From assembly GCA_029202385.1 (NCBI GenBank), contig CP119314.1, positions 3,102,501 to 3,166,500 of the forward strand: 64,000 nt of DNA, written 5' to 3'. The notes below the pieces were generated by a model. The model ran no database searches and was not told where the DNA came from. It saw only the letters and a list, made by a program, of their open reading frames with translations. Position 1 is the first letter of the stretch. Every line of letters begins with the position of its first letter. Source of the DNA: Candidatus Sphingomonas phytovorans (GTDB lineage Bacteria > Pseudomonadota > Alphaproteobacteria > Sphingomonadales > Sphingomonadaceae). Shown in pieces: positions 56,401 through 63,337 of this stretch. The position numbers and the translations under genes were made by a program.

Positions 56401-58139
56401 GTGACCGTGGTGGTCGTCTGGGCATCGTCGAACACGAAGCTGGTGGTGCCGCCATTGACATCGGTCGAGGCGGTGAGCCGGCCCATGCCGTCATAGACGA
56501 ACGTCTCGACAGCCTGTCCGCCGGCGTTGCGCTTGAGCAGGCGGCCCGCCTGATCATAGGTGACGAAGCTCTCGCTATAGCTTTCGTTCATCGACGCAGC
56601 GCCCGCCGTCGTGGCGTAACCGTAGCGGGTGGTCCCGGTCAGCGCGCCGCGCGCGTCGCTGGCGTAATAGGTGATCTTGATCGACTGCTTGTCGGCGATC
56701 GCCGCGCGCCAGCTGTCCATCGCCGCTTCGGTGACCGCGGTCGAGCCGATCGTGTAGGGATGTTCGGGGAATTCGAAGCTGTATTGCAGCTCGCCGGCCG
56801 GAGTGTAGCGATATTCGGTGACATAGCCTTCGCCGCTGACCGCGTAGCGCAGATGGTTCTCCGCATCATAGGCGTAGCGCGTGGTGATGCTGACCGCCGC
56901 CCCGCTGGCGTCCGTCGCTGTATGGGTTTCGGTGAGCAGCTGGTTCTTGCTGCCATAGGTCCGCGTGACGACGTTGTTGAGACGATCGGTCGCGCTCGTC
57001 AGGTTGCCGCCGACATAGGTGTAGGTCGAGGTGTTGCCGAACGCGTCGGTCACGCTGGTGAGGTCGCCGGTGGCGGCATCATAGCCGAACTGCACGATCT
57101 GCTGCGCTGCGCCGGCCGAGGCGGGCGGCGCCTTGATCCTGGTGAGATTGCCTGCCGCGTCGTAGGTCAACTCGGTGGTCTGGCCGCTCGCATCGAGGAT
57201 GCTCGTGGTTTTGGTCGTGCTATTGTAGGTGAGTGTCGTAACGCGCGTGACGCCGCTTGCCGGCGTCTCGGTCAGCGACGAAACGCGACCCGATGCATCA
57301 TAGAGAATGGAAAGGAGCGACCCGTCCTTCTGCGAGACGGAGTTGATCCGGCCGTTCGCGTCATACCCATAGGCGGTCCAATAGGATTGGGCGTCGGTCG
57401 GCAGCGTATTGTCGTCGGGCGTCAGGTCGGTGCGGACCTTGGTCAGCCGGCCGGACGTATATTCATACCAGGTACGGGTCAGCGTCTTGGCGGTCCCCGT
57501 CTGTAGATCGGTATAGCCAGTGACGATCTTCGAGATGTCGTTGCCGACCCAGCTATATTGAGTCCAGGCGCCGTCGGCGGTCGTTGCCTTGTCGAGCTTC
57601 GTGGTGCTGCCGACATAGGTGTAGGTGATCGCGTTGCCGTCGGTATCGCCCTGCCAGGTGATCCGGCCGCCGTTCAGGTCGTCATATTTCTCGACCTGCT
57701 GGGTATCGCCGTCAGTCCAGATCCATTCGTTGCCGACCTTGACGATCTGGTCATAAGCGCCGCTGCCGTCGGTGGTGACATAAGCGGTGCCGTTATAGGT
57801 GTAGGTGATGTCGCTGCCATCGGCGGACACCCGGTGCACGGTGCCAGCCGCGCTGTTGAAGTCGAAGACCCGGCGGTCGGTGCTCTGGCGCCATTTGTCG
57901 TTATTGTCGTCGGGCAGCGTCGCCTGGCTGTTATAAGTGCGCGAGATGGCGATGTCGGGGCCGCGGCCGACAAGGAACTCGTCCTGCCGGCTGATCATCA
58001 GATTGCCGTTCGCCGCGTTGACGAACACGCTGTCGCCACCGCGCCCGAGCGAGGACTGGCCGAGCAGCCCCCGGCTCCCCAGCGTCATTGCTGATCCGCG
58101 CTCGAAGCCCGTGCCCAATCCGGTAAAGATACCAGCCAC
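47415..58139 (-). CDS. Giant RHS/YD-repeat polymorphic toxin with LysM, Hint and PD-(D/E)XK-like nuclease
   Basis: The protein of about 3574 residues is a paralogue of the RHS protein at 13730. An ATG exists at 58154, but GTG at 58139 gives MAGIFTGLGTGFERGS, matching the other protein's start, with GGGGA upstream. No Sec signal is seen. YD repeats fill residues to about 2640. LysM (SYTVRAGDSLSSIAQSLWG) is near 2715, and the glycine-rich region ends AALPDVIGQTIGN near 3035. The tip has a Hint autoprotease (GACFVLGTPVHTP, ATIEHPFF, final WVHN) and a nuclease-like block (ANGLAGERYSEAS, GSRIVDSQF, LQVETKVGYR). It ends in a glycine zipper (AAIGSVVPGVGTVVGGIVGG). It lies directly after the leftward flagellar genes. 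Confidence 0.9.
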   Translation of the reverse strand: MAGIFTGLGTGFERGSAMTLGSRGLLGQSSLGRGGDSVFVNAANGNLMISRQDEFLVGRGPDIAISRTYNSQATLPDDNNDKWRQSTDRRVFDFNSAAGTVHRVSADGSDITYTYNGTAYVTTDGSGAYDQIVKVGNEWIWTDGDTQQVEKYDDLNGGRITWQGDTDGNAITYTYVGSTTKLDKATTADGAWTQYSWVGNDISKIVTGYTDLQTGTAKTLTRTWYEYTSGRLTKVRTDLTPDDNTLPTDAQSYWTAYGYDANGRINSVSQKDGSLLSILYDASGRVSSLTETPASGVTRVTTLTYNSTTKTTSILDASGQTTELTYDAAGNLTRIKAPPASAGAAQQIVQFGYDAATGDLTSVTDAFGNTSTYTYVGGNLTSATDRLNNVVTRTYGSKNQLLTETHTATDASGAAVSITTRYAYDAENHLRYAVSGEGYVTEYRYTPAGELQYSFEFPEHPYTIGSTAVTEAAMDSWRAAIADKQSIKITYYASDARGALTGTTRYGYATTAGAASMNESYSESFVTYDQAGRLLKRNAGGQAVETFVYDGMGRLTASTDVNGGTTSFVFDDAQTTTTVTLASGYVTTNTYNKSGDLISQTDSGSAVTGGTTSYAYDKLGRLRVATDAVGSKTFHIYDKAGRKVAEANAYGDVVEYIYDAGNRLVGTWRHGARLTAAQMTTLSDPNAVFDFSSMRPADHANDVRSWTVYDKEGNVLAAIAGDGSVTAYGYDKAGNLVSTIGYFNKLTAAQITAYKVTPPSVVTTPTADARDSIARTFYDRDGRLLGTLDGEGYLSRVIYDKAGQKVEDVSFANATAVAQRAAGSFNDLLSSVTVSADDRRVRYVYDGQGLLRYALDGLNQATSYSYNIAGQQTSWTRFAVAMGATADYTYDNVKALLAGQVSNAANRTTWSVYDAAGRLAYGIDADGGVTGFGYDTMGQVVRAVQYATRRATPSLPLLSDMTSFNTTNIGNADNRITRTWYTARGEARFTVDPEGYVTASEFNAIGQTVAVKSWDAKIAVSDATTLAQVQALATGTYTGRTYTYHPNGNVFMEYDAYGVATLYDYLANGLLNARYDAYNTPDQALTAYNYDATGRLISEVRGVGTPEVSAVGFAYDGLGNRISMIDARAITTTYTFDKVGQLKTQTDALGGVSAFEYNAFGEVWKTTDPRGAVSCNWYDSLGRMTHARDAENYLTKTSYNVFGEVASVTRYFNPVAGTAAIGTPPSVAANAVEDATTSFAYDKLGRVLTSTDALGFYASYSYNAFGDRISATAKSATGSVAAGAVTNYSFDRRGLMLSETLPMATYDNAGNVVSATIVNRFEYDARGNRTKLVEADNLSYKRTTLYIYDKSDRLIETRGDQVSVIGDDLVTVTTPAAPNEQIKYDGRGNIIETIDAGGARTLLYYDDLNRKTVEIRQTSASGNTYSTYAYDANGNVTLTRVYAGSIALPATVTATPPGVPSGGYRETSFTYDNLNRLSTSQVSNVVVGTQATGYAAANLVTTYVYDANGNVVKVTDPNGGITYSYYDKLGRKLAKVDAEKALTTWTYDPDGNVVAEMRFANRINTQSGSPVTLDQNAAVSGLVASAGYNDDDRYTTFTYDRNGNRLSETRYSLREVLVSGAATTTAGFSTATISYLYNGLGQVIRKTEATGDQTNYLYDGAGRLSTETRAAFVDFNGQSVSPTTQYLYDGLGNLSRTVQSGATGAAARVTTYSYGAGGRLSSMTDASGFTRSYAYDIMGRVKKESYTRATAAGGTVTDAIATRYDLAGRTIYQGVAKLDGAGFTVVDYSETQYNNFGDVWKQGAHGVWQSENLYDNAGRLTATNAGDGVWKFFGYDRNGNQTVAITSAGTSLAGQSFTGALSLIPQATVNATYTLYDKRNMAVQVKEEGRQLNAAGGAVNELNTYRTYNAFGDVASETNAIGATLTYSYNNMGRLVKTESPYVNVTLENGTTSSLRPTEYYYYDLSGRLTGSRDANGNLLRRSLLAGTGYGGGEALVVATVAADGGTATTSYDIHGDARRLTDQVGRVTTQDYDAMGRAIQVSRAGGLVENYAYDGLGQRIQAWNNQFQTPIYGPTEEYWVEDYDPYYGYYTGQGHYEYYTPIIGYTPEKALTEYDSSGRVISQLAFGGDLTTVGYVWNAGIGTAVGTTGGWVQTTTYVNGKTSVETSDVFGRTTAKTDLGGHAWTYTYDVSGRMTQTSMGGLSTYFSYFNTGQLAQTVVGTLTPQVNTNWSRTVAVYGYDQLGQRVREQQSEEAGYYTEGHYEYYGDPYDPWGNYGEYWVDESYYATAATLTDVTVGYDSLGRMTTFQEAGTTYSPAANISYSYDANGNVRRTTATYRMLDRHGVASGPVTSDYWFRYDALNRLVTDKGTLRGGQIVRGEAGGQDILYNAAGDRVAILKTEYGAGYYDYEYGYYNPGYYYENRETYLYDGAGRLSEVQVSTGGVVYEEYDYYTGLTTPPASVPAAPVAGTRRSSFGYDLMGRQISQSDYDYNGTTVIYSRTAGYNNKGQLTSDSTSTKKYDGYTYQSITTYDYGYGTNYALGSVVSSYSRNYRNWNDGQAPDTSTVNTYQWWDGAVQSSISFKPNTSQSTTYTTGFYYNGFGQLSSIYVSDGRARSITFKTNAEGQIIRRDEEDWRAQGNPHEIWYRFNGRQLGYTGNNGTSDVTTTTSIAERQQVSPSSPGAFRGGYNYGVSYADFANSYDPINSYSQGSAGGSYTVRAGDSLSSIAQSLWGDSSLWYKIAQANGMSGAGGLVEGQTLTLPTGVIKSTNNANTFKPYDPSEAIGDVSPTTPRPAAPKKNKCGVFGMVLLAVVAIAVAAWVGPGAVGFFQGLLAGGGTVVAGSAAAIGGAILGGAVAGAAGSIVSQAVGLATGIQEKFSWKGVALAALGGAVGGGIGEFAKGATEAAKLGKTLSSLGKFGKLLGGNGFVSGVARGVLSSGLTQGIAVATGLQSKFDFAAVAAAGIGGGVSNLVGGDLPGFDTSKGGNNSIGNYLSHLGANAAGALANAATRSVVSGTDFGDNLIAALPDVIGQTIGNMLVHGIVGSPAISNSDGMASIRGACFVLGTPVHTPRGLIAIEEIKVGDWVFARDEANRSEGVHRRQVLELYRFEQEKVLTVTLLDANGITHEILATIEHPFFRNGLWVAAVDLQPGDELVAIDGSALTVQSVGGTHPVPLVCNFAVDQDHTYFVGDIGAWVHNQSTPPGSVVVANCPAGAQGCRETVVVHVDTIEQARAGRATYAAAAAANPAPNDAANLRDWDNFIDSMVAGQKPPPAPPVEKVQEAPREQTSNTGPGAGSAVAGAGWGLDAAGRRILTENPRLVVQWDFYLSAVTQRGGPSGPLADRLRAAGITVNTQNVVPPGSSGRGSGGTIQSINQANGLAGERYSEASARSRGFTFDGRQIDINGNGSRIVDSQFSRQSWWHPRNNVTLQVETKVGYRTNGSEIGRQINFDAGRIVANGYVRRAGVVVDVLGRVARPVGWAMDAAEIYGAYRDDGGRFGVRTQRASAGVAGGTIGGAGGAWAGAALGAAIGSVVPGVGTVVGGIVGGVIGGIAGGIGGDVGARATYDALR

Positions 58140-58252
58140 CGCTGTTCCCCACATCTCTCCGCCGATGCAAGTTCATCGGTTCGGTGCGGGGGGATCAGGA
58201 AGAGTCCGGAGAAGTTTAGCGGAACTGCCGCCGCAATGGAGCCAATATCAAA

Positions 58253-58597
58253 TCAGGTCTTTCCCAGTTGCTGGATGGCGCGATCGACCAGCGCGCGGCC
58301 TTGCTCGGACTCGCCGATGATGCGCAGCACGTCCCCAGCGATCGCCTCGAACGCCGGATCATTGCCGATCGCCTCGCCCAGCTGCTGAACCAGCAGCCCG
58401 CGCACCAGCGCCCGCCTGAGATCGTCGTCCGACAGCTCTTCCCGGCCGGCAAGCGCCCGCAGCCGCGCCATCGGTTCCGGCACGCCTGCACGCACTGGGG
58501 CCGGTTTTGCGGTACGGCCCGCGCGATCCTTGCCGAGGCGCGCAAGCTGTTCCTGCAGCAACAGCAGGACATGATCCGCATTGGTGATGCGCGTCAT
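58253..58597 (-). CDS. Small helical protein between flagellar genes and RHS toxin gene
   Basis: The 114-residue protein starts MTRITNADHVLLLLQEQLAR and is predicted all-helical, with LSDDDLRRALVRGLLVQQLG and a terminal ALVDRAIQQLG. There is no signal peptide. It follows the TPR gene by eight bases and precedes the RHS gene by about 100 bases. Size and helical nature would suit a secretion chaperone or rod-associated factor, but no family was recognised. Confidence 0.6.
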   Translation of the reverse strand: MTRITNADHVLLLLQEQLARLGKDRAGRTAKPAPVRAGVPEPMARLRALAGREELSDDDLRRALVRGLLVQQLGEAIGNDPAFEAIAGDVLRIIGESEQGRALVDRAIQQLGKT

Positions 58598-58605
58598 GCG
58601 GCCGC

Positions 58606-59175
58606 TCAGTTCGGGCGACGACCGGCGAACTGATCGAGCAGGAAGCTCGTCGCCGATGCGGCATCCCCATTCTCGTCCGATGCTGACGGCGGCGCGGTGC
58701 GTTGGATCGCGGTCACTTGGTCGATGATCAGCTGCATGTCGTTGTTGAGTGCCGGGTTCTCGTCATTGGCGGCGATGCCCTGGTTGAGCCGCTCGACCGT
58801 CGAGTCGAATTCGTCGCGGATCAGGTGAGTCAGGCCGCCCACGAAAAAGCGGAGATAATGCCCCTCCGGCATCAGCGCGATCGGCCCCCAGGTGGTCAGC
58901 GCATCGACCGCCTCGCCCGAAGTGAGCTGGAAGAAGCCGAGCTGGAAACGCGCGATGGCGAAGTCGGGCGCGATTTCCACCGCGCGCTTCAGCGACGCCA
59001 GCGCCTCGATCGGCCGGCCGATTCCGGCAAGCACCGATCCGCGCAGGAAATGCAGCCGGGGATCGTCCGGATGCGCGGCCATCAGCCGGTCGATCCGCGC
59101 GATCTCGTCGCGGTCGTCGGACGCGATCGCCGCCATCAGATCCTGCAGATCGGAATCGTTGCACAATGTGGTCAT
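58606..59175 (-). CDS. TPR-repeat protein next to fliA
   Basis: The 189-residue cytoplasmic protein contains about three TPR units (DDPRLHFLRGSVLAGIGRPI, then DFAIARFQLGFFQLTSGEAV), with a C-terminal disordered tail (TAPPSASDENGDAAS). It starts 13 bases after fliA and is 8 bases from the next gene. Small TPR proteins of this size are class II-like chaperones in type III secretion; here that role is only suggested by context. It is the second TPR gene flanking the RHS toxin gene. Confidence 0.7.
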   Translation of the reverse strand: MTTLCNDSDLQDLMAAIASDDRDEIARIDRLMAAHPDDPRLHFLRGSVLAGIGRPIEALASLKRAVEIAPDFAIARFQLGFFQLTSGEAVDALTTWGPIALMPEGHYLRFFVGGLTHLIRDEFDSTVERLNQGIAANDENPALNNDMQLIIDQVTAIQRTAPPSASDENGDAASATSFLLDQFAGRRPN

Positions 59176-59188
59176 GTCTTCACCTCAC

Positions 59189-59923
59189 TCATTCGATCGA
59201 TCTCAAACGCTTGCGCAGCCGGTCCAGCGCGGCGCGGTGAAGCTGCGATACCCGCCCCCGGCTGATCCCCATCAAGTGCGCGACCTGCGCAAAAGGCAGG
59301 CCGTGGTCGTAATGCTGGCGGATCACGACTGCCTCGCTGTCGGGCAGGCGGGCGACCTCCGCCACCAGCATCGCCTGAGTCTCGCGCCAGGCCAGGCTGT
59401 CATAGCCATTGGGCCGGGGATCCGGCGACTGGTCGTTGCCGATCAGCCCGGTACCTTCGAGCATCAGACCGAGCGCGATGCCGACGGCGAGATCGGACAA
59501 AGCGACGAGCGCATCGCTATCCTCCCGCACGATCGAGCGCAACCGCTCCTGCTCGACGCGGTTCCGGTGGCTGGATTGCGCGCCGATCTCGCTCAGCGCG
59601 GCGATACCGTCGGCGATATTCCCGGAGATGCGGCGTCGGGCGAAAGCGCTGAAAGGCACGCCCCGCAGCGGATCGTAGCTGTCGAGCGCGTGCAGCAGGC
59701 CTTCGCAGGCGAACTGGTCGAAATCGCCGCGATCAGCCGGCCGGGCATTGCGCTGGCGGAACAGGCGCCCGGCGATGGTGCGGGCGAGCGCGAAATAGCG
59801 GTTGAACAGCGTCTCGCGGCAACGCGTGTCGTCCTCGAAGCGGAAACGCCGCCACAGCGACGCCTCCACCCGGTGCGGATCCACGACGAGCTCAAGCCCC
59901 GAACTGTCGCGCGCCTGCATCAT
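59189..59923 (-). CDS. fliA: Flagellar sigma factor FliA (sigma-28)
   Basis: The 244-residue sigma factor directs late flagellar transcription. Region 2 is present as RYFALARTIAGRLFRQ, then DFDQFACEGLLHALDSYDPL, with FSAFARRRISGNIADGI. Region 4 is LPDSEAVVIRQHYDHGLPFA, then HLMGISRGRVSQLHRAAL. The ATG at 59923 overlaps the fliP stop by four bases. Its product could transcribe the downstream TPR, 114-aa and RHS genes by read-through or from its own promoters; no clear sigma-28 promoter was identified by eye. Confidence 0.93.
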   Translation of the reverse strand: MMQARDSSGLELVVDPHRVEASLWRRFRFEDDTRCRETLFNRYFALARTIAGRLFRQRNARPADRGDFDQFACEGLLHALDSYDPLRGVPFSAFARRRISGNIADGIAALSEIGAQSSHRNRVEQERLRSIVREDSDALVALSDLAVGIALGLMLEGTGLIGNDQSPDPRPNGYDSLAWRETQAMLVAEVARLPDSEAVVIRQHYDHGLPFAQVAHLMGISRGRVSQLHRAALDRLRKRLRSIE

Positions 59924-60630
59924 TTGAAGCTGCCGAGCACTCCCTGGATGATGAGGCTCCAGCCGTCGATCAGCACGAACATGAGCAATTTGATCGGCAG
60001 CGATATGGTGGCCGGCGGCACCATCATCATGCCGAGAGCAAGCAGGATCGCCGAGACGACGAGGTCGATCAGCAGGAACGGCAGCAGGATGACGAACCCG
60101 ATCGTGAACGACACGCGCAGTTCGTTGAGCATGAACGCCGGTGCGAGCTTGAGGATATCGACCTGATCGGGCCGTTCGGGTGGCGTGGCATGGGCGATGG
60201 CGTAGATCGCCTCGATGTCCGAATCGCGCGTCTGGGCGAGCATGAAATCGCGCAGCGGCGCGGTGCCGTTGGCCATCGCCTGCTCGACGGAGATCTTGTT
60301 CGAGAGCAGCGGCTGGATTGCGCCGGTGTTGAGCGCGCCGAGCGTGGGCGCCATGGTGAAGGCAGTGAGGAACAGCGCCAGGCTGACAAGGACCGGGTTG
60401 GGCGGCGTCTCCGGCATGCCGAAGGCGTGGCGCACCATCGACAGCACCACGACGATGCGGACGAAGCTTGTCATGCAGATCAGGATCGACGGGATCACCG
60501 CGAGCAAGGTCAGGATCAACGCGGTGCGCACCACGTCGGACGACAGGCCGAGGCCCTTGGTGGCCGCCAAGGCGGGCGTCGCCGCCAGCAGGGCGATGCC
60601 GGCAAGGACGATGAATGCGGCGCGCCTCAT
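59920..60630 (-). CDS. fliP: Flagellar export apparatus protein FliP
   Basis: FliP of 236 residues is exported by a cleavable signal (MRRAAFIVLAGIALLAATPALA) and builds the export gate. Conserved stretches are LILTLLAVIPSILICMTSFVRIVVVLSMVR (with the SFVRIVVVLS core), TAFTMAPTL, FMLNELRVSFTIGFVI and LGMMMVPPATISLP. ATG 60630 overlaps the fliO stop by four bases. In most genomes fliQ follows; here fliA follows and fliQ is in the opposing arm. Confidence 0.95.
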   Translation of the reverse strand: MRRAAFIVLAGIALLAATPALAATKGLGLSSDVVRTALILTLLAVIPSILICMTSFVRIVVVLSMVRHAFGMPETPPNPVLVSLALFLTAFTMAPTLGALNTGAIQPLLSNKISVEQAMANGTAPLRDFMLAQTRDSDIEAIYAIAHATPPERPDQVDILKLAPAFMLNELRVSFTIGFVILLPFLLIDLVVSAILLALGMMMVPPATISLPIKLLMFVLIDGWSLIIQGVLGSFK

Positions 60631-61025
60631 GCGGACGGTTTCTCGTCGACCGGGCATTCGCGCAGCACCTGCACGCTGCCCTGCTGCACGACCAGGAGAT
60701 ATTCGGTCTCGCGATGCTCCACGACGCAGATGTCGGCATGCGGGCTGAGGCGACGCGTCTCCACCACTCTGATCGCCCCCGCGCGCGGCTCGATGCGGGC
60801 GAACAGGGCGGCAAGGTCCATCTTACCGCTGCGCTGCCGGATCAGGAGGATCGCGAGGATGGCGATGATGATGCAGAAGATCAGCGAGACGATGATCCGT
60901 CCGAGCGAGATGTCGATCGCGCCGCCGCCGCCGAGACGCGGGCGTGCAGCCTCCTGCGCCAGGGCGACCGCGGGCAGGAGAAGCAGGGGAAGGACGGCGC
61001 CGCAGCGCCGGAACGCGCGTGACAT
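60627..61025 (-). CDS. fliO: Flagellar biosynthesis protein FliO
   Basis: The protein of 132 residues has a short signal-like N-terminus (GAVLPLLLLPAVALAQ), one transmembrane helix (RIIVSLIFCIIIAILAILLI) and a C-terminal soluble part with VETRRLSPHADICVVEHRET, the FliO pattern. FliO assists FliP complex assembly. Its start overlaps the fliN stop (TGATG) and its stop overlaps fliP, which fixes the start at 61025. Confidence 0.8.
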   Translation of the reverse strand: MSRAFRRCGAVLPLLLLPAVALAQEAARPRLGGGGAIDISLGRIIVSLIFCIIIAILAILLIRQRSGKMDLAALFARIEPRAGAIRVVETRRLSPHADICVVEHRETEYLLVVQQGSVQVLRECPVDEKPSA

Positions 61026-61348
61026 CACGATGCGATTTCGGTCAGCCTGACTGCGAACTTGTCGCCCACCGCCACGAGCTCGCCCCGCGCCACGGCTGAA
61101 CCGTTGAGACGAAGCTCGACCGCCGAATTGAGCGCCGCGTCGAGCGCGACGACCGAGCCCTGCTTCAATGCGGTGAGATCGCCGACGGTGATCCGGGCGT
61201 TGCCCAGAAAACCCTCGAGCGACACCTCGACTGCTTCGAGCAGCCTGGTGTCGATCTTGCGCACCGCATCCGGCGCCGTTGCAGGGCCTGCGCTCTGGGG
61301 ACTCGTTTGCACCGCGGCCGTGCCGGGTTTGATCTTCTGCTCTGTCAC
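61025..61348 (-). CDS. fliN: Flagellar motor switch protein FliN
   Basis: A 107-residue protein made of a short disordered N-terminus and a SpoA domain: LLEAVEVSLEGFLGNARITV, LTALKQGSVVALD, and ELVAVGDKFAVRLTEIAS. This is the FliN C-ring component that rotates with the motor and helps bind export complexes. It lies 9 bases after the FliM/FliN-like gene and overlaps fliO. Confidence 0.92.
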   Translation of the reverse strand: MTEQKIKPGTAAVQTSPQSAGPATAPDAVRKIDTRLLEAVEVSLEGFLGNARITVGDLTALKQGSVVALDAALNSAVELRLNGSAVARGELVAVGDKFAVRLTEIAS

Positions 61349-61357
61349 GTGATGAAA

Positions 61358-62137
61358 CTACCTGTTGAGGGGGGCGAGGAGATGGAGGTCGAGCCGGTCG
61401 CCCGAACGTTCGACAGTACATCGGCCAGCCGGTGCCGCGCCGCCGCCCAGCATGAGCCCCAGCGGCGCATCCAGCGCGGTATCGAACACCAGCACGTCGC
61501 CCTCGCTCAGGTCGGCGAAATCGGCGAGCGTCAGGGCACAGCGCCCGAGCAGCGCCGACAGCGAGACCTCCTGCGCGGCGAGGCCGGCGGCAAGCGGCGG
61601 CAGCGCGGCAGCTTTGGGTGTCGGCGGCAGGCCGGACTTGACCAGTGCGATCATCAGATCGGTACTGGCGACGATGCGCAGCAGCGCGCGCGAATCGACG
61701 CCGAGGCCGCAACCCCGCGGCTGCCCGATCTCCGGCGCGCCATCCCCGTCGAACGGCGTCCAGCGCGCCTCCGCGGGCAGGCGGAAGGCCTGCGCCACGC
61801 GGCGACACAGGTCGTCGAGACACGCGGAGGACAGGTCGGCGACGATCCGGGCATCGCCGTCGGTGGCCGCTTCGGCACCGGCGGGCGCCCCGAGCATCAG
61901 CCGGGCGAGCGCGGTACGCGCACCCGGTTGAACGGCGATGGCAAGATCATTGTCGAGCATCAGCCACTGCGCCTCGCCGGCGAGACTCGCCAGCGGGGCA
62001 ACCACATCGAGCGGCCGCACGGTCGACCGCGCGAACCATTTCGACGACCATTGCCGCGCCATGTCGGCAAGGCCCTCGTCGATCGCCGATCGATCGAGCG
62101 CGCCGGGCGGCAGCCAGGAAATAGGGGTACGCTGCAC
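61358..62137 (-). CDS. FliM/FliN-family SpoA-domain protein (short, FliM-like)
   Basis: The 259-residue protein has a central domain loosely like the FliM middle region and a C-terminal SpoA domain (ALLGRCALTLADFADLSEGD, then DVLVFDTALDAPLGLML). It lacks the N-terminal FliM sequence that binds phosphorylated CheY (a start like LSQDEID is not seen; it begins MQRTPISWLPPG), and it is shorter than a typical FliM. It may be the FliM of a system without standard chemotaxis switching, or a SctQ-like stator part with true FliM elsewhere. It sits directly before fliN. Confidence 0.75.
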   Translation of the reverse strand: MQRTPISWLPPGALDRSAIDEGLADMARQWSSKWFARSTVRPLDVVAPLASLAGEAQWLMLDNDLAIAVQPGARTALARLMLGAPAGAEAATDGDARIVADLSSACLDDLCRRVAQAFRLPAEARWTPFDGDGAPEIGQPRGCGLGVDSRALLRIVASTDLMIALVKSGLPPTPKAAALPPLAAGLAAQEVSLSALLGRCALTLADFADLSEGDVLVFDTALDAPLGLMLGGGAAPAGRCTVERSGDRLDLHLLAPLNR

Positions 62138-62155
62138 AGGAATTTCCTAAAAACG

Positions 62156-63334
62156 TCAGCCCTGTCCGCGGATGCCGAACAGTTGCTGGATCATATCGTT
62201 GGTGACGCTGATGATCTGCGACGAGGCCTGGAAACCGCGCTGGATGAGGATGAGATCGCCGAATTCGCGCGACAGATCGACATTCGACGCCTCAAGCCGG
62301 CGCGAGAGCACCGTGCCGACGCGATCGTCTGTGCTGGTCAGCAACTGCCGCCCCGCATTGCCGCCGTCGGTGAACAGCCCGCCGCTCTTCTGCTTCAATG
62401 CCTGCGGATCGCGGAAATCCGCGAGCGCGATGGCGCCCAGCTGCACCTTCTGCTCGTTCGAATAGCCGACCTCGAGCTCACCCTTCTCGTTGACCGAGAC
62501 CGAGGTGATCGTACCGAGTTTGTACCCGTCGACCGACGACGCGCGCAAAGACTGCGTCGTACCGCCGGAAAAGGACGTCACCGTGGTGAAATCAAGCACG
62601 ACCGCCTGACTGTTGTTGCGGGTATCGGTGATCGTCAGCTTCGCGGTGCTCGGATCGACGATGCCGTTGATGAATTTCAGCGTGGCCGTGCCGACCGGAT
62701 CGGTGCTGCCATCCCTGACCGTCACCGTCCACTCGCCGGTGGCAGTGGTGCTGCGATCAAGCTTGACCTGCCAGAGACGCTGGACACCGTTCTTGTCGAC
62801 AACCTTGACGTCGTTCACGCTGAAGGTCGTCTGGTCGGAAGAAAGATTGTCCGAGAAAGTGATCTTGGTCGTCGCCTTGGGCACGCTGGTGCTCGACGTG
62901 TCGACCGACACGCTGACCGGGCGTCCCGATGCGTCGAGCATCGCAAGCCGGTACTCGGTACCGGTCAGCATGATGAAGCCGTCCTTGCCGACCTGGAAAC
63001 TGCCGGTGCGGGTATAGGCCACCTCCTCCCCGCGCAGCAGCATCAGGAATCCGGCGCCATCGACCGACAGATCGAGGTCGCGTTCGGTCTGCCGCAACTC
63101 GCCCTGCTTGAGATCGATCCGCGTGCCGGCATTGGTCACGCCATGGCCGCCCGAGCCCCCGCTCGACGCATAGGACAGGCCGCCATTCCCCCGAATCCCG
63201 ACCACGTCCTCGAACGAGACGGTCGACGACTTGAATCCCTGCGAATTCAGGTTCGACACATTGTTGCTGACCTGCTGAAGCCCCTTGGAATAGGCGTTCA
63301 GGCCGCTGAGCCCGATATAGATCGACCCGAACAT
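62156..63334 (-). CDS. flgE: Flagellar hook protein FlgE
   Basis: The 392-residue protein starts MFGSIYIGLSGLNAYSKGLQ with the rod/hook family N-terminal motif (QVSNNVSNLNSQGFKSS). It contains the FlgE core (DLSVDGAGFLMLL, YTRTGSFQVGKDGFIML) and ends with the matching C-terminal helix (EFGDLILIQRGFQASSQIIS, then NDMIQQLF). It polymerises outside the cell into the hook after export. It follows flgD by three bases. Length is normal. Confidence 0.94.
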   Translation of the reverse strand: MFGSIYIGLSGLNAYSKGLQQVSNNVSNLNSQGFKSSTVSFEDVVGIRGNGGLSYASSGGSGGHGVTNAGTRIDLKQGELRQTERDLDLSVDGAGFLMLLRGEEVAYTRTGSFQVGKDGFIMLTGTEYRLAMLDASGRPVSVSVDTSSTSVPKATTKITFSDNLSSDQTTFSVNDVKVVDKNGVQRLWQVKLDRSTTATGEWTVTVRDGSTDPVGTATLKFINGIVDPSTAKLTITDTRNNSQAVVLDFTTVTSFSGGTTQSLRASSVDGYKLGTITSVSVNEKGELEVGYSNEQKVQLGAIALADFRDPQALKQKSGGLFTDGGNAGRQLLTSTDDRVGTVLSRRLEASNVDLSREFGDLILIQRGFQASSQIISVTNDMIQQLFGIRGQG

Positions 63335-63337
63335 TGC

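Noticed and set aside
51354..57506. Long plus-strand frames opposite the second RHS gene
   Set aside because: Same cause: shadows of a GC-rich repetitive gene, with no domain resemblance.
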